A DNA stretch of 64,000 bases from Lysobacter sp. CFH 32150 (GTDB lineage: Bacteria; Pseudomonadota; Gammaproteobacteria; Xanthomonadales; Xanthomonadaceae), in NCBI RefSeq assembly GCF_022758295.1, contig NZ_JALDWJ010000002.1, positions 372,001 to 436,000 of the forward strand. Reading direction: 5' to 3'. Made by a program: the position numbers and the translations under genes. Numbering within the stretch: position 1 is the first letter of the stretch; each line of letters begins with the position of its first letter. Positions 35,072 to 44,436 of the stretch are shown here, piece after piece. Below the pieces are notes generated by a model that did not search any database, was not told where the DNA came from, and saw only the letters and a list, made by a program, of their open reading frames with translations.

Positions 35072-37636
35072 ATGTCCCTCGAGCAACACACGCCCCTGAT
35101 GAAGCAATTTTTCGCCGCCAAGGCGGAACACCCGGACGTGTTGATGTTCTTCCGCATGGGCGATTTCTATGAATTGTTCTATGACGACGCGCGCAAGGCC
35201 GCGCGGCTGCTCGACATCACTTTGACCCAACGCGGCGCTTCTGCGGGACAACCGATCCCGATGGCTGGCGTGCCGGTGCATGCCTATGAAGGCTATCTGG
35301 CGCGGCTGGTCGCGTTGGGCGAATCGGTGGCGATCTGCGAGCAGATCGGCGACCCCGCACTGGCGAAGGGACTGGTCGAACGCAAAGTCGTCCGCATCGT
35401 CACGCCGGGCACGGTCACCGACGAGGCGTTGTTGAATGAACGTCGCGACACGCTGCTGCTCGCGTTGTCGCGCGGCAAGCAAGGTTATGGGCTGGCATGG
35501 GCCGATCTAGCCAGCGGCCGTTTCCTCGTTAATGAAGTCGACAACGACGATGCGCTCGAAGCGGAGCTCGCGCGCCTGCAACCCGCCGAACTGCTGCTGC
35601 CGGACGAAGAAGGTTGGCCGGTGGCCGTGCTCGAACGCAACGGCCTGCGCCGACGCGCACCGTGGCTGTTCGATGCCGACAGCGGCCGCCGCCAGTTGCT
35701 GCAATTCTTCGGTTTGCATGATCTTTCCGGTTTCGGCATCGACGACAAACCACGTGCGATCGCCGCCGCCGGCGCCCTGCTCGGCTATGTCGAGGAGACG
35801 CAGAAGCAGCGCCTCCCGCACCTGACCGCGATTGCAGTCGAGGCCAGTGATGGCGCGATCGCGATGAACGCAGCGACACGCCGGCACCTCGAACTCGACA
35901 GTCGCATCGATGGCGACGTCAAGGCGACGCTGCTCGGCGTACTCGATTCGACGATCACCCCGATGGGCGGGCGCCTGCTGTGGCGCTGGTTGCATCGCCC
36001 GCTGCGCGACCGACGCGTGCTCGGCGAACGCCATCATGCAGTCGCCACGTTGATCGATCAGCGCACTGACGACACGTTGCGCGAAACCTTCCGTGCACTC
36101 GGCGATCTCGAACGCATCCTCACCCGCGTCGCTTTGCGCAGCGCGCGTCCACGCGACCTCAGCACGTTGCGCGATGGCCTCGGCCTGTTACCGGCGTTGC
36201 GCGAAATCCTGGCGCCGCTCGACTCCCCTCGCCTGCAGGCGTTGGCCGCAGAACTGGGCGAGCATGGCGAACACGCCCACCTGCTGGCATCCGCGATCGT
36301 GCCGCAGCCGCCGGTGCTGGCGCGCGATGGCGGCATTTTCGCGGAAGGTTACGACGCTGAACTCGACGAGTTGCGGCGGCTGTCGACGCATGCGAACCAG
36401 TTCCTGATCGACCTGGAAGCGCGCGAACGTGAGGCCAGCGGCATCGCGACGCTCAAGGTCGGCTACAACCGTGTGCACGGTTACTACATCGAGATCAGCA
36501 AGGGCCAGTCCGACAGGGCGCCCACGCATTACACGCGGCGACAGACGCTGACCGGCGCCGAGCGTTACATCACCGAGGAATTGAAGGCGTTCGAGGACAA
36601 GGTGCTGTCAGCGCGCGAACGTTCGCTGTCGCGCGAGAAGCTGCTGTACGAAGGCCTGCTCGATGCATTGAATGAACGCCTGGAGCCACTGAAGCGTTGC
36701 GCGGCAGCGCTGTCGGAGCTCGACGTGCTCGCAGGCTTTGCCGAACGCGCGCAGGCGCTGGACTGGTCGCAGCCGCAATTGAGCGATGTCCCGGGGTTGC
36801 GGATCGAGCGCGGCCGCCACCCGGTAGTGGAAGCGGTACGCGATGAGCCGTTCGAACCGAACGATCTCGTCTTCAACGACACCATCCGCATGCGGGTGAT
36901 CACCGGTCCGAACATGGGGGGCAAGAGCACCTACATGCGCCAGAACGCGCTGATCGTGCTACTCGCGCACATCGGCAGTTTCGTACCGGCGACGCTCGCG
37001 GTGATCGGGCCGATCGACCGCATCCTCACCCGCATCGGCGCCGGCGACGACCTCGCGCGCGGACAGTCGACCTTCATGGTCGAGATGGCCGAAACCTCGT
37101 ACATCCTCCATCACGCCACCAGCGAATCGCTGGTGCTGATGGACGAGATCGGCCGCGGCACGTCGACCTACGACGGTCTCGCCCTGGCAGACGCCTGCGC
37201 ACGTCACCTTGCAGCCGTGAATCGCAGTTACACGCTGTTCGCCACGCACTATTTCGAACTCACTGCACTTGCCGAGCCCGGCAGCGGGATCGCCAACGTG
37301 CATCTGGATGCCGTCGAGCACGGCGACGCATTGGTGTTCATGCACGCGGTCAAAGATGGACCAGCCGACCGCAGCTTCGGTCTGCAGGTCGCCGCCCTCG
37401 CCGGCCTGCCAAAAACCGTTGTGCGACAAGCACGTGGGCGCCTGGCCGAACTGGAGCAGCAAGGGCGCGATGCGCCGTCCACGCCGATGACCGCACAGGC
37501 GCTGGATGCGCCGCAGCAGATTGGTTTGTTCACGCCGACTTCGGCCGCGCTGGAAGCCCTCGCTGCGCTCGATCCGGACGAACTGACACCGAAGCAGGCA
37601 CTCGAAGCCATGTACCGGCTCAAGGCCTTGCTGTAA
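35072..37636 (+). CDS. mutS: DNA mismatch repair protein MutS
   Basis: 854 residues. The mismatch-contact motif is in [13 protein letters not shown] (Phe-X-Glu within DFYELF), the middle has the clamp and lever domains, and the ATPase has Walker [15 protein letters not shown], Walker [17 protein letters not shown] and [11 protein letters not shown]. The C-terminus ends with a short tetramerisation-type helix ([19 protein letters not shown]). It is transcribed divergently from pncC. No mutL in the window. Confidence 0.98.
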   Translation: MSLEQHTPLMKQFFAAKAEHPDVLMFFRMGDFYELFYDDARKAARLLDITLTQRGASAGQPIPMAGVPVHAYEGYLARLVALGESVAICEQIGDPALAKGLVERKVVRIVTPGTVTDEALLNERRDTLLLALSRGKQGYGLAWADLASGRFLVNEVDNDDALEAELARLQPAELLLPDEEGWPVAVLERNGLRRRAPWLFDADSGRRQLLQFFGLHDLSGFGIDDKPRAIAAAGALLGYVEETQKQRLPHLTAIAVEASDGAIAMNAATRRHLELDSRIDGDVKATLLGVLDSTITPMGGRLLWRWLHRPLRDRRVLGERHHAVATLIDQRTDDTLRETFRALGDLERILTRVALRSARPRDLSTLRDGLGLLPALREILAPLDSPRLQALAAELGEHGEHAHLLASAIVPQPPVLARDGGIFAEGYDAELDELRRLSTHANQFLIDLEAREREASGIATLKVGYNRVHGYYIEISKGQSDRAPTHYTRRQTLTGAERYITEELKAFEDKVLSARERSLSREKLLYEGLLDALNERLEPLKRCAAALSELDVLAGFAERAQALDWSQPQLSDVPGLRIERGRHPVVEAVRDEPFEPNDLVFNDTIRMRVITGPNMGGKSTYMRQNALIVLLAHIGSFVPATLAVIGPIDRILTRIGAGDDLARGQSTFMVEMAETSYILHHATSESLVLMDEIGRGTSTYDGLALADACARHLAAVNRSYTLFATHYFELTALAEPGSGIANVHLDAVEHGDALVFMHAVKDGPADRSFGLQVAALAGLPKTVVRQARGRLAELEQQGRDAPSTPMTAQALDAPQQIGLFTPTSAALEALAALDPDELTPKQALEAMYRLKALL

Positions 37637-37729
37637 GGGTGGCACCGGGGGGCGGGCCCATTCCCACATCCGTCTCCAAGCAAAGCCCGCGTCCAGTACT
37701 GGAGCGACGGCTGCAGCCTCCAATCCGCG

Positions 37730-39418
37730 TCAGATGTCTAGCCTTGGCACTTCCACTTTTGGAAGCAAGCGTGACGTGAAGTGTCGGTCTTGGAAGTACT
37801 TGATCTTGTCGCACATCACAGGATGCGGAATCCCCTCGTACAGGAATACTTCCTTATCGAATCCCATTGCCTTGAGTTCCTGCGGCAACATGAGCGCGCG
37901 GCGCTCCTCGGATTCGCTGCGCGAGACTTCGCGGCCACGGGTGACGTTCTGCTTGCGGACGGTGGTATAGCCCAGCATGTCCGAATAATCATTCGCGTCC
38001 TGCTGCTCACGCGGCGCATAGATGATCTGGAGGGCATGGTTCGTAATGATCGTCCGCGAAACATCCTTGCCGTAGACGGCATCGAGCTGCGCCATGCTTT
38101 GGATGATCGGCAGCAGACGGATGTTGTACCCGGCCATGTAGGCGACCGCCGTGGCGATGATGTCCACCTTGCCTATCGAAGTGAACTCATCCATCAGCAA
38201 CAGGCACTGGTGCTTGAGTTCCGGATTCTTCTGCGGCAACTCCTTCGTATTGAGATTGATGACCTGGCTGAAGAACAGGTTGACGATCAAGCGGCTTTCC
38301 GCAAGCTTGTTGGGCTGGATGCCGACATAGATCGTCATCCTTTTCTTGCGCAGGTCGGTCAGCATGAAGTCATCGCCGCTCGTCGCAGCATCGAGGACCG
38401 GGTTGATCCAGGCATTGAGCGGCTCCTTCAATGTGCCCAGGATCGACGAGAATGTTTCATCCGCCTGCGATAGCAGGTTCGCGAATGCCGAACGCGCATT
38501 TCCGCTCAGGAACTTCCTGCTTGAAAGGGCCTGGAAATAGGCCTTCAGCTGGGTTCCATCCCCGGACGAGAGGCGGTAGACGGCGCCGAGCGTCGGTGCA
38601 CATTGAGCGCCGGGAAAGCCGCTGTCCCGCTCGTTGTCCCAGTTCTCGAACAGATAGAGCGAAAATGCCATGAACGCGTTGCGCGCCTGACTGACCCAGA
38701 ATTTCTGATCGTCGGCGCCATCGGGATACAGCATTGCCGCAATGCTCATCAGATCCGACACGCGGAACGCCGGATCGCGCGACACGTATGAGAGCGGATT
38801 CCAACGATGCGTCCGCCTGTCTTCTGCAAACGGATTGAACAGGTAGATTTCCTGACCTTGGCTTGCACGCCAGCCGCTGGTCAGGTCGAAATTCTCTTGC
38901 TTGATGTCGAGAACGACCATCGACTCCTGGTAATCGAGGAGGTTTGGAATAACGACGCCAACGCCTTTGCCCGATCTCGTCGGTGCGGCCAGAATCACGA
39001 ATTGCTGGCCACCAAGACGAACGAGGTTGCCGTTGAACTTGCCGACGACGATGCCGTTCGGTGACGGCTTGAGCATGCCGTGCTTCGCCAGATCGCTGGC
39101 CCGGGCAAACCGGGCATCGCCATGCATCGACTTCTTCGCAGGCTTGAGGATCAGGACCAGGAGTGCGAAATAGCCGAGCAAAGGCAAGCCGAAACCGACG
39201 TAGCCGCCAACCTTGATCTTGCCTACGTACGGCCTGACCTCTGGCAGGTCGATTGCCTTGAGATAGCCAAGGTAGGTATCCCACTCCAGCAAGCCGGTAT
39301 TGAGCTTCAGCAGGAGCAGTGTCAGAAACCCGGAGAAGTAAGTCCCCGCAGCCAATGTCCCCAGCGCCAAGGCCAGCGCCAGGATCAACTTTTGATTGCT
39401 CGCTGCCATGAGGCTCAT
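37730..39418 (-). CDS. VirD4-like type IV secretion coupling protein
   Basis: 562 residues. Two N-terminal membrane segments (about 9-37 and 69-90), then the coupling-protein ATPase: Walker A ILAAPTRSGKGVGVVIPNLL, Walker B-like ESMVVLDIKQENFDLT, and a later LLLMDEFTSIGK second acidic motif and PIIQSMAQLDAVYG. This matches VirD4/TraG ATPases, in particular the short type found in the bacteria-killing T4SS of Xanthomonas and Lysobacter, where VirD4 recruits toxins. No virB gene or toxin with a recognition tail is visible, so here it stands alone with one small upstream partner. It is convergent with mutS, 93 bases away. Confidence 0.9.
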   Translation of the reverse strand: MSLMAASNQKLILALALALGTLAAGTYFSGFLTLLLLKLNTGLLEWDTYLGYLKAIDLPEVRPYVGKIKVGGYVGFGLPLLGYFALLVLILKPAKKSMHGDARFARASDLAKHGMLKPSPNGIVVGKFNGNLVRLGGQQFVILAAPTRSGKGVGVVIPNLLDYQESMVVLDIKQENFDLTSGWRASQGQEIYLFNPFAEDRRTHRWNPLSYVSRDPAFRVSDLMSIAAMLYPDGADDQKFWVSQARNAFMAFSLYLFENWDNERDSGFPGAQCAPTLGAVYRLSSGDGTQLKAYFQALSSRKFLSGNARSAFANLLSQADETFSSILGTLKEPLNAWINPVLDAATSGDDFMLTDLRKKRMTIYVGIQPNKLAESRLIVNLFFSQVINLNTKELPQKNPELKHQCLLLMDEFTSIGKVDIIATAVAYMAGYNIRLLPIIQSMAQLDAVYGKDVSRTIITNHALQIIYAPREQQDANDYSDMLGYTTVRKQNVTRGREVSRSESEERRALMLPQELKAMGFDKEVFLYEGIPHPVMCDKIKYFQDRHFTSRLLPKVEVPRLDI

Positions 39419-39660
39419 CGCCGGACTCGATTCGGCCGGATCGACACTGGTGGCGTGGAAGTGGGAAAGCGATCTTTCTCGATCAACACTTCGACCCAGG
39501 CCTTGGCATCATCCAAGGTCAATTCATGCCGGAGCTTGGCCCCAGCCGAGTTAAGAACTGCATAGGCGAAGACCCGTTCGGGTTCGTATTGCTCTTCTGA
39601 CGTCAGGGCGACGACTTGGTAGTGCCCTTTGATGAAGAGCGGATGGCTGTAATCCGTCAC
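39415..39660 (-). CDS. Small protein coupled to the VirD4-like gene
   Basis: 81 residues from a GTG with GGAG upstream (MTDYSHPLFIKGHYQVVALT). It looks like a small alpha/beta domain (strands FIKGHYQVVAL, VFAYAVLNSAG, RHELTLDDAKAWVEVLIEKD helix), ending in a basic tail. I recognise no family. Its stop overlaps the VirD4 start as ATGA, so the two are made together; it might be a chaperone or an adaptor of the coupling protein. No signal peptide is visible, so it is probably cytoplasmic. Confidence 0.7.
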   Translation of the reverse strand: MTDYSHPLFIKGHYQVVALTSEEQYEPERVFAYAVLNSAGAKLRHELTLDDAKAWVEVLIEKDRFPTSTPPVSIRPNRVRR

Positions 39661-39795
39661 TGGCGTAGCTCCATGCGTACCAGTGGATCATGCAACGTGG
39701 CCCATGTCCGCTTCAAGCTTACGGTGCGCATTGCGATGGCTCACATGCCATTCGCGGGCTCGAGCCAGGGCGGTGAATCGTGACCGCACAAAACA

Positions 39796-39819
39796 AAAGC
39801 CCCGCGAAAGCGGGGCTTT
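39796..39819. terminator. Bidirectional-type terminator after the DksA-like gene
   Basis: AAAGCCCCGC-GAAA-GCGGGGCTTT, a perfect 10-bp stem with a GAAA loop, T-rich on both sides (TGTTTG on plus, TGTTTTG on minus). It follows the DksA-like gene on the minus strand. Confidence 0.85.
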
Positions 39820-39842
39820 GTTTGCTTGGCGATGATGACGGC

Positions 39843-40847
39843 CTAATCGCCCATTTGCTTCTGCAGGTGTTCCCACCGTTCCTGCTCGTCGATCGTGCGC
39901 TCGGCGGTCAGGCGCGCTTCCAGGCGCTCCAGGCCGATCTCCTCGCCCGAGTCCACGCTGAAGCCGTACTCGCCCGAGTCCACGCGCTTGAGCGTGCTGT
40001 CGATCTTGCCGATCAGCTTGCGGTAGCGGTCGCGGGTGCGCAGTTCCAGCGAGTTCTCGGTTTCGCGGGTGGCGCGCTCGGCTTCGTCACCGACGTCGCG
40101 CACTTCGTCCTTGAGGTTCTCGATGGTCTGCTTGGATTCCTCGACCAGGTCCGCGCGCCACGACAACAGGCGCTGACGGAAATACTCGAGTTGCAGGGCG
40201 CTCATGTACTCCTCATCCGACGACGGCACGTAGCCGTTCGGCACGATCGGGCGGCCCGTGTTGTCGGTCTTGTACGGGACGACCTTGACCTTGGTCTTGG
40301 GCGCGGGCGTCTGCGGCCGGGCGATGACGGCGACGGCAACTTTGCCGATCGGGCGTGGGCGCGGCGCCACGATGGGCTTGGCGACTGGAGCAGGCGCTGC
40401 CTTGGCCGGGGCCTTGGCAGGAGCGGCTGCCTTGGGCGCGGGGGCTTGCGGTGCAACCGTCTTGGTGTCGGCTTGCTTGCCCACGACCGGCTTGGCAGCA
40501 GCCGGCTTGGCGACCGGTGCGGTCTTGGTCGCTGGCTTGGCCGCCGGCTTCTTGACGGCTACTGGCTTGGCGGCTGGCTTTTTGGCCGGAGCGGCGGCTT
40601 TCTTGGCCGCAGGCTTGCTTGCAGCAGGCTTCTTCACCGCGACCTTGGCCGCAGGTTTCTTGGCGACTGGTTTCTTCGCCGCAGCCTTCTTGGCGACCGG
40701 CTTCTTGGCCGCCGCGGCCTTCGCGGCTGGCTTCTTGGCTGCAGGCTTACTAACAGCCGGCTTCTTGACGGCCGCCTTCTTGGCAGCGGGTTTACTGGTC
40801 TTCTTGACGGCCTTGGCGGCCTTCTTCGCGGGTTTCTTCACTGCCAC
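39843..40847 (-). CDS. dksA: DksA-like protein with long basic tail and no zinc-finger cysteines
   Basis: 334 residues from a GTG at 40847 (VAVKKPAKKAAK), with AGAAGGA ten bases ahead. Residues 1 to about 200 are Lys/Ala/Pro repeats (KKPAAKK, KPVAKK), like histone H1 tails. The last 130 residues are DksA: SALQLEYFRQRLLSWRADLV, a coiled coil with the DEAERATRETENSLELRTRD segment (acidic residue pair at the tip, D-E-A), and a C-terminal IGLERLEARLTAE. The four zinc cysteines of classical DksA are all replaced: the region reads YGFSVDSGEEIG and later ERTIDEQER. Binding in the RNA polymerase secondary channel is expected from the coiled coil. The tail may bind DNA. The terminator at 39796 follows. 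Confidence 0.85.
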   Translation of the reverse strand: MAVKKPAKKAAKAVKKTSKPAAKKAAVKKPAVSKPAAKKPAAKAAAAKKPVAKKAAAKKPVAKKPAAKVAVKKPAASKPAAKKAAAPAKKPAAKPVAVKKPAAKPATKTAPVAKPAAAKPVVGKQADTKTVAPQAPAPKAAAPAKAPAKAAPAPVAKPIVAPRPRPIGKVAVAVIARPQTPAPKTKVKVVPYKTDNTGRPIVPNGYVPSSDEEYMSALQLEYFRQRLLSWRADLVEESKQTIENLKDEVRDVGDEAERATRETENSLELRTRDRYRKLIGKIDSTLKRVDSGEYGFSVDSGEEIGLERLEARLTAERTIDEQERWEHLQKQMGD

Positions 40848-40939
40848 GTGCGATGGTTCCTTCTCTTCCCTTGGACGGGAAAGCGCGCTGTTATACCCTG
40901 CCCCGCCAATAGCGGCAACCCGCGCGAGCACCGTGCGTT

Positions 40940-41179
40940 ATGCCGCATTACGGACTTGTGATCGACCATCTCCTCATTGCTTGCCTGCGCGCGTACAAAC
41001 GCTGGCTCAGCCCGTTGCTGGGGCCGCGTTGCCGGTTCGTGCCCACCTGTTCCGAATACGCGATCGAGGCCATCCAGCGTTTTGGCCCCTGGCGCGGCGG
41101 CTGGCTGGCGCTGCGCCGGATCGGTCGCTGCCATCCGCTGCACCCGGGTGGGCACGACCCCGTGCCTCCGCGCTCCTAA
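40940..41179 (+). CDS. yidD: Membrane insertion efficiency factor YidD
   Basis: 79 residues. The pattern [35 protein letters not shown] and [20 protein letters not shown]...DPVP is the YidD family, with conserved cysteines in RC..VPTCSEY and GRC. An internal start ([12 protein letters not shown]) gives the more usual length of 73. It helps protein insertion into the inner membrane. It is not in the classical rnpA-yidC context here. It is read divergently from the DksA-like gene and precedes dihydroorotase by 24 bases. Confidence 0.9.
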   Translation: MPHYGLVIDHLLIACLRAYKRWLSPLLGPRCRFVPTCSEYAIEAIQRFGPWRGGWLALRRIGRCHPLHPGGHDPVPPRS

Positions 41180-41203
41180 CAACTCCCGTCAGGACACCGA
41201 AAC

Positions 41204-42550
41204 ATGCCGTCAACGCTGATCGTCAACGCCCGCCTGGTCAACGAAGGTCGCGAATTCGACGGCGACCTGCGGATCGAAGGCGGCCGCATCGCGCAGATCG
41301 GCAGCGGGTTGAAAGCGCGCGACGGGGAAACCGTCGTCGAGGCCAACGGCCGCCGCCTGCTGCCCGGGATGATCGACGACCAGGTGCATTTCCGCGAACC
41401 CGGGCTGGAATACAAGGCCGACATGGCGACCGAATCGGCGGCCGCGGTCGCCGGCGGGCTGACCAGCTTCATGGACATGCCCAACACCAGCCCGCCGACG
41501 CTCGGTGCGGACGCGCTGGAGGACAAATACCGCCGCGCCGCCGGCCGTGCCTGGGGCAACTACGGCTTCTACCTCGGTGCCAGCAACGACAACCTCGCCG
41601 CGATCCAGCGCCTCGACCCGCGCAGCGCGCCCGGCGTGAAAGTGTTCATGGGCGCCTCGACCGGCAACATGCTCGTCGACAACCCGGCGATCCTCGATGG
41701 CATCTTCCGCGATGCACCGACACCGATCATCACGCATTGCGAAGACACACCGATGATCGACGCCGAGCTTGCGCGCTACAAGGCGCAGTACGGCGACGAC
41801 ATCCCGGCACGGTTCCATCCCGACATCCGCTCGCGCGAAGCCTGTTTCAAATCGACCGAACTGGCGATTTCGCTGGCACGCAGGCATGGGACGCGCCTGC
41901 ATGTGCTGCATATCAGCACCGCCGACGAATTGGCGCTGTTCGAAACCGGCCCGTTGATCCGCGCCGACGGCAGCCGCAAGCAGATCACTGCCGAGACCTG
42001 CGTGCATTTTTTGCGCTTCGACCGCTCTGATTACGAGCGCCTGGGCAACTTGATCAAATGCAATCCCGCGATCAAGGACGCCAGCGACCGCGAAGCGCTG
42101 GTGCGTGCGCTGGCCGAGGACGTCATCGACGTACTCGCCACCGACCACGCCCCGCACACGCTGGAGGAAAAGGCGCGGCCCTACACGTCCGCGCCGAGCG
42201 GCTTGCCGCTGGTGCAGTACGCGCTGAATGCCGCGCTCGAACTGGTGCACGAAGGCCACCTGACCACTGCGCAGGTGGTACAGAAATTCGCGCATGCGCC
42301 GGCGCAGCTGTTCGACGTGCACGAGCGCGGCTTCCTGCGCGAAGGTTATGCCGCCGACCTGGTGCTCGTCGACGACACGCCGTTGACGGTGCGCCGCGAA
42401 GACGTGCTGTCGAAATGTGGCTGGTCGCCGTTCGAAGGCACCACGTTCCACTCGCGCATCGCAACCACCTGGGTCAACGGCGTGGTGGTTTGGGACGGCA
42501 GCCGGCTGGTCGGCGCACCGCAGGGACGGCGCCTGGAGTTTGCACGGTGA
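41204..42550 (+). CDS. pyrC: Dihydroorotase (class I type)
   Basis: 448 residues. The amidohydrolase metal site is visible: LLPGMIDDQVHFREPGLEY (the usual HxH appears as QVH), PIITHCEDTPM, LHVLHISTADEL and VIDVLATDHAPHT. The motif FREPG and the ATDHAPH signature point to dihydroorotase rather than allantoinase or hydantoinase. In the first signature Asp-Gln-Val-His replaces the common Asp-Xaa-His-Xaa-His, as seen in a group of DHOases of this lineage; the metal site should still be examined. It overlaps the M23 gene as GTGA. Confidence 0.9.
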   Translation: MPSTLIVNARLVNEGREFDGDLRIEGGRIAQIGSGLKARDGETVVEANGRRLLPGMIDDQVHFREPGLEYKADMATESAAAVAGGLTSFMDMPNTSPPTLGADALEDKYRRAAGRAWGNYGFYLGASNDNLAAIQRLDPRSAPGVKVFMGASTGNMLVDNPAILDGIFRDAPTPIITHCEDTPMIDAELARYKAQYGDDIPARFHPDIRSREACFKSTELAISLARRHGTRLHVLHISTADELALFETGPLIRADGSRKQITAETCVHFLRFDRSDYERLGNLIKCNPAIKDASDREALVRALAEDVIDVLATDHAPHTLEEKARPYTSAPSGLPLVQYALNAALELVHEGHLTTAQVVQKFAHAPAQLFDVHERGFLREGYAADLVLVDDTPLTVRREDVLSKCGWSPFEGTTFHSRIATTWVNGVVVWDGSRLVGAPQGRRLEFAR

Positions 42551-43419
42551 GGTGCTGGGGCATCGTCGCCTGCGCGATGATGCTGGCGGCGTGCGCATCG
42601 ACGCCGCAGGCGCCACCGATGCGCCTCGACAACGTTGCGCCTATACACGCCACCGTACTGCCCACAACCGCCTCGCAAGGCGCACTGGTGATCGGCAGCG
42701 CCCAGCCCAACGCTACGGTGACGGTGGGCGAACGCCAGTTGCGCGTATCGCCGGACGGTCGCTTCGTGTTCGGCATCGGTCGCGATGCGAGCGGTGAGCT
42801 CGTCGTCTCGATCAAACAACCCGGCACCGGCACGATCGAGCATCGCATCGCGATCACCCCGCGAGACTGGCCAATCGAACGCATCGAAGGCGTTCCACCG
42901 GAAACGGTGAACCCGCCACCGGAGATCGCCGCGCGCATCGAGCGCGAGCAGGCACTGGTGGTGGCGGCGCGCACGCGGGACGACGACCGCAACGATTTCA
43001 CGCAGGCGTTCATCTGGCCGGTGCAAGGCCGGATCAGCGGTCGGTTCGGCAACCAGCGCATCTACATGCTTCCGGACGGCAGCGGTGCGCCGAAGTCACC
43101 GCATTCGGGCATGGACATCGCCGCCGACGCGGGCACGTCGGTGAAAGCACCGGCGGCGGGCGTGGTGACGTTCGCCAACCTCGATCTCTACCTCACTGGC
43201 GGCACGCTGCTGATCGACCACGGGCACGGGGTCAGCTCGAACTTCCTGCACCTGTCGCGGATCGACGTCCAGGTCGGCGACCGGGTCGAGCAGGGCCAGG
43301 TCATCGGTGCAGTCGGCGCAACCGGGCGCGCAACCGGGCCGCACCTGCATTGGGGCATGAACTGGTTCGACGTGCGGATCGATCCACTACTGGTGCTCGA
43401 GGGCACCACCACACGTTGA
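42547..43419 (+). CDS. M23-family peptidase lipoprotein (LytM domain)
   Basis: 290 residues from a GTG. The N-terminus ends in a lipobox (MMLAAC, Cys at about 16), so the protein is a lipoprotein. Residues about 55-115 are a small beta domain with ALVIGSAQPNATVTVGERQL. The C-terminal 150 residues are an M23 domain: FIWPVQGRISGRFGNQRI, the HSGMDIAADAGTSVKAPAAG motif, and GPHLHWGM with the HxH metal ligands. The metal ligands (H.GMD and HLH) are all kept, so endopeptidase activity toward peptidoglycan is possible. It is translationally coupled to dihydroorotase. Confidence 0.9.
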   Translation: MRCWGIVACAMMLAACASTPQAPPMRLDNVAPIHATVLPTTASQGALVIGSAQPNATVTVGERQLRVSPDGRFVFGIGRDASGELVVSIKQPGTGTIEHRIAITPRDWPIERIEGVPPETVNPPPEIAARIEREQALVVAARTRDDDRNDFTQAFIWPVQGRISGRFGNQRIYMLPDGSGAPKSPHSGMDIAADAGTSVKAPAAGVVTFANLDLYLTGGTLLIDHGHGVSSNFLHLSRIDVQVGDRVEQGQVIGAVGATGRATGPHLHWGMNWFDVRIDPLLVLEGTTTR

Positions 43420-43425
43420 TCGATG

Positions 43426-44355
43426 TCAGGCGGGATTGCGCCCGGAGACCCGGGCCACCGCATCGTGTGGATGCAGGCTCTCGAAATGCGCCACCGTGAT
43501 GTCGTAACGCTCGATCCGCGCATCGGCGGATAGCGCTGCGGCCACGCGGCGAGCGGCGTCCTCGCAGAACATCAGGTTGGCGGCGTTGAGTTCGGCGAAG
43601 GCCTGTTCGTCCTCGCGCTTGACAGCGGTCTGTACCGGCGTGCCGAGCGCAGCTTCGATCGCATCAACCAGCGCCAGCAACGGCAGTTCGTCGAACGCCG
43701 GGCGCAATTCCACGCGCACTTCAGCGCGGCTGCGCTGCGCGTGCGGCGTGGCGGCGAGTCCGCGCTCCGAAGCCAGCCAGTCGCGTACGACGTGCGTGGA
43801 CAACGGCCGTGCCGCGGCGAAGTCCTCGGCGAAACGTTCGGCATTCAGCTGGCGCGACAACGCGGCCGAGGCCGGACAGGTGCTGGAATATTCGACGGAG
43901 AATCCAAGCGTCAACTGCAGATGGCCATCGCGTAATTCCGCATCGATCTCGACCGGATAACGCTTCCAGCCGACATGCCCGCTTTCCAGCGCTGCGCGTT
44001 GCAGCAGGTGTTCGTAGCGCACGCGCAACCGCGCGCGCGAGGACAGGCCGTTCTGTGACTCGATGAAGCCCTGCAGCACGCGGCGCAGGCCTGGTGGCGT
44101 GATCGCTTCGCTTGCGAATGCCTGCTGCAGTTGCAGGTACAGCCGCGACATATGGATACCGCGGGCATCGGCATCGCGCAGGTCGACGGCGACATCGACC
44201 GAGGCCGCCACTTGCACGGTGTTGCCGTCGGCATCGTGGATGCGGACCGGCAGCGCGATCTTCTCCATGCCGACCCAGTCCAGCGGACGCGCCAAGGCAG
44301 CGGCATCGTGGGCGACGTCGGGCAAGGTAGCGGGCGTGGTCGGGGACGTGGACAC
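43426..44355 (-). CDS. folE2: GTP cyclohydrolase FolE2 (type IB)
   Basis: 309 residues. It makes dihydroneopterin triphosphate from GTP. FolE2 pattern: WVGMEKIALPVRIHDADGN, the RGIHMSRLYLQL strand, YPVEIDAELRDGHL and the EYSSTCPASAALSRQL motif with the metal-ligand Cys, then the RSRAEVRVEL strand and DAARRVAAAL. FolE2 is the zinc-independent version that works with other metals. It is the last gene of the efp run, with 81 bases before it. Confidence 0.93.
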   Translation of the reverse strand: MSTSPTTPATLPDVAHDAAALARPLDWVGMEKIALPVRIHDADGNTVQVAASVDVAVDLRDADARGIHMSRLYLQLQQAFASEAITPPGLRRVLQGFIESQNGLSSRARLRVRYEHLLQRAALESGHVGWKRYPVEIDAELRDGHLQLTLGFSVEYSSTCPASAALSRQLNAERFAEDFAAARPLSTHVVRDWLASERGLAATPHAQRSRAEVRVELRPAFDELPLLALVDAIEAALGTPVQTAVKREDEQAFAELNAANLMFCEDAARRVAAALSADARIERYDITVAHFESLHPHDAVARVSGRNPA

Positions 44356-44436
44356 GGCAGTCGTTCAGCTGGATCGGACGAGGGGCATTGTAGCGGCCAA
44401 GGCACGAACGCTCGCGCAACGCTGTGTCCGCCAGGG

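Noticed and set aside
39688-39876. Small minus-strand open frame of 62 codons
   Set aside because: It reads through the perfect terminator at 39796-39819 and has no domain.
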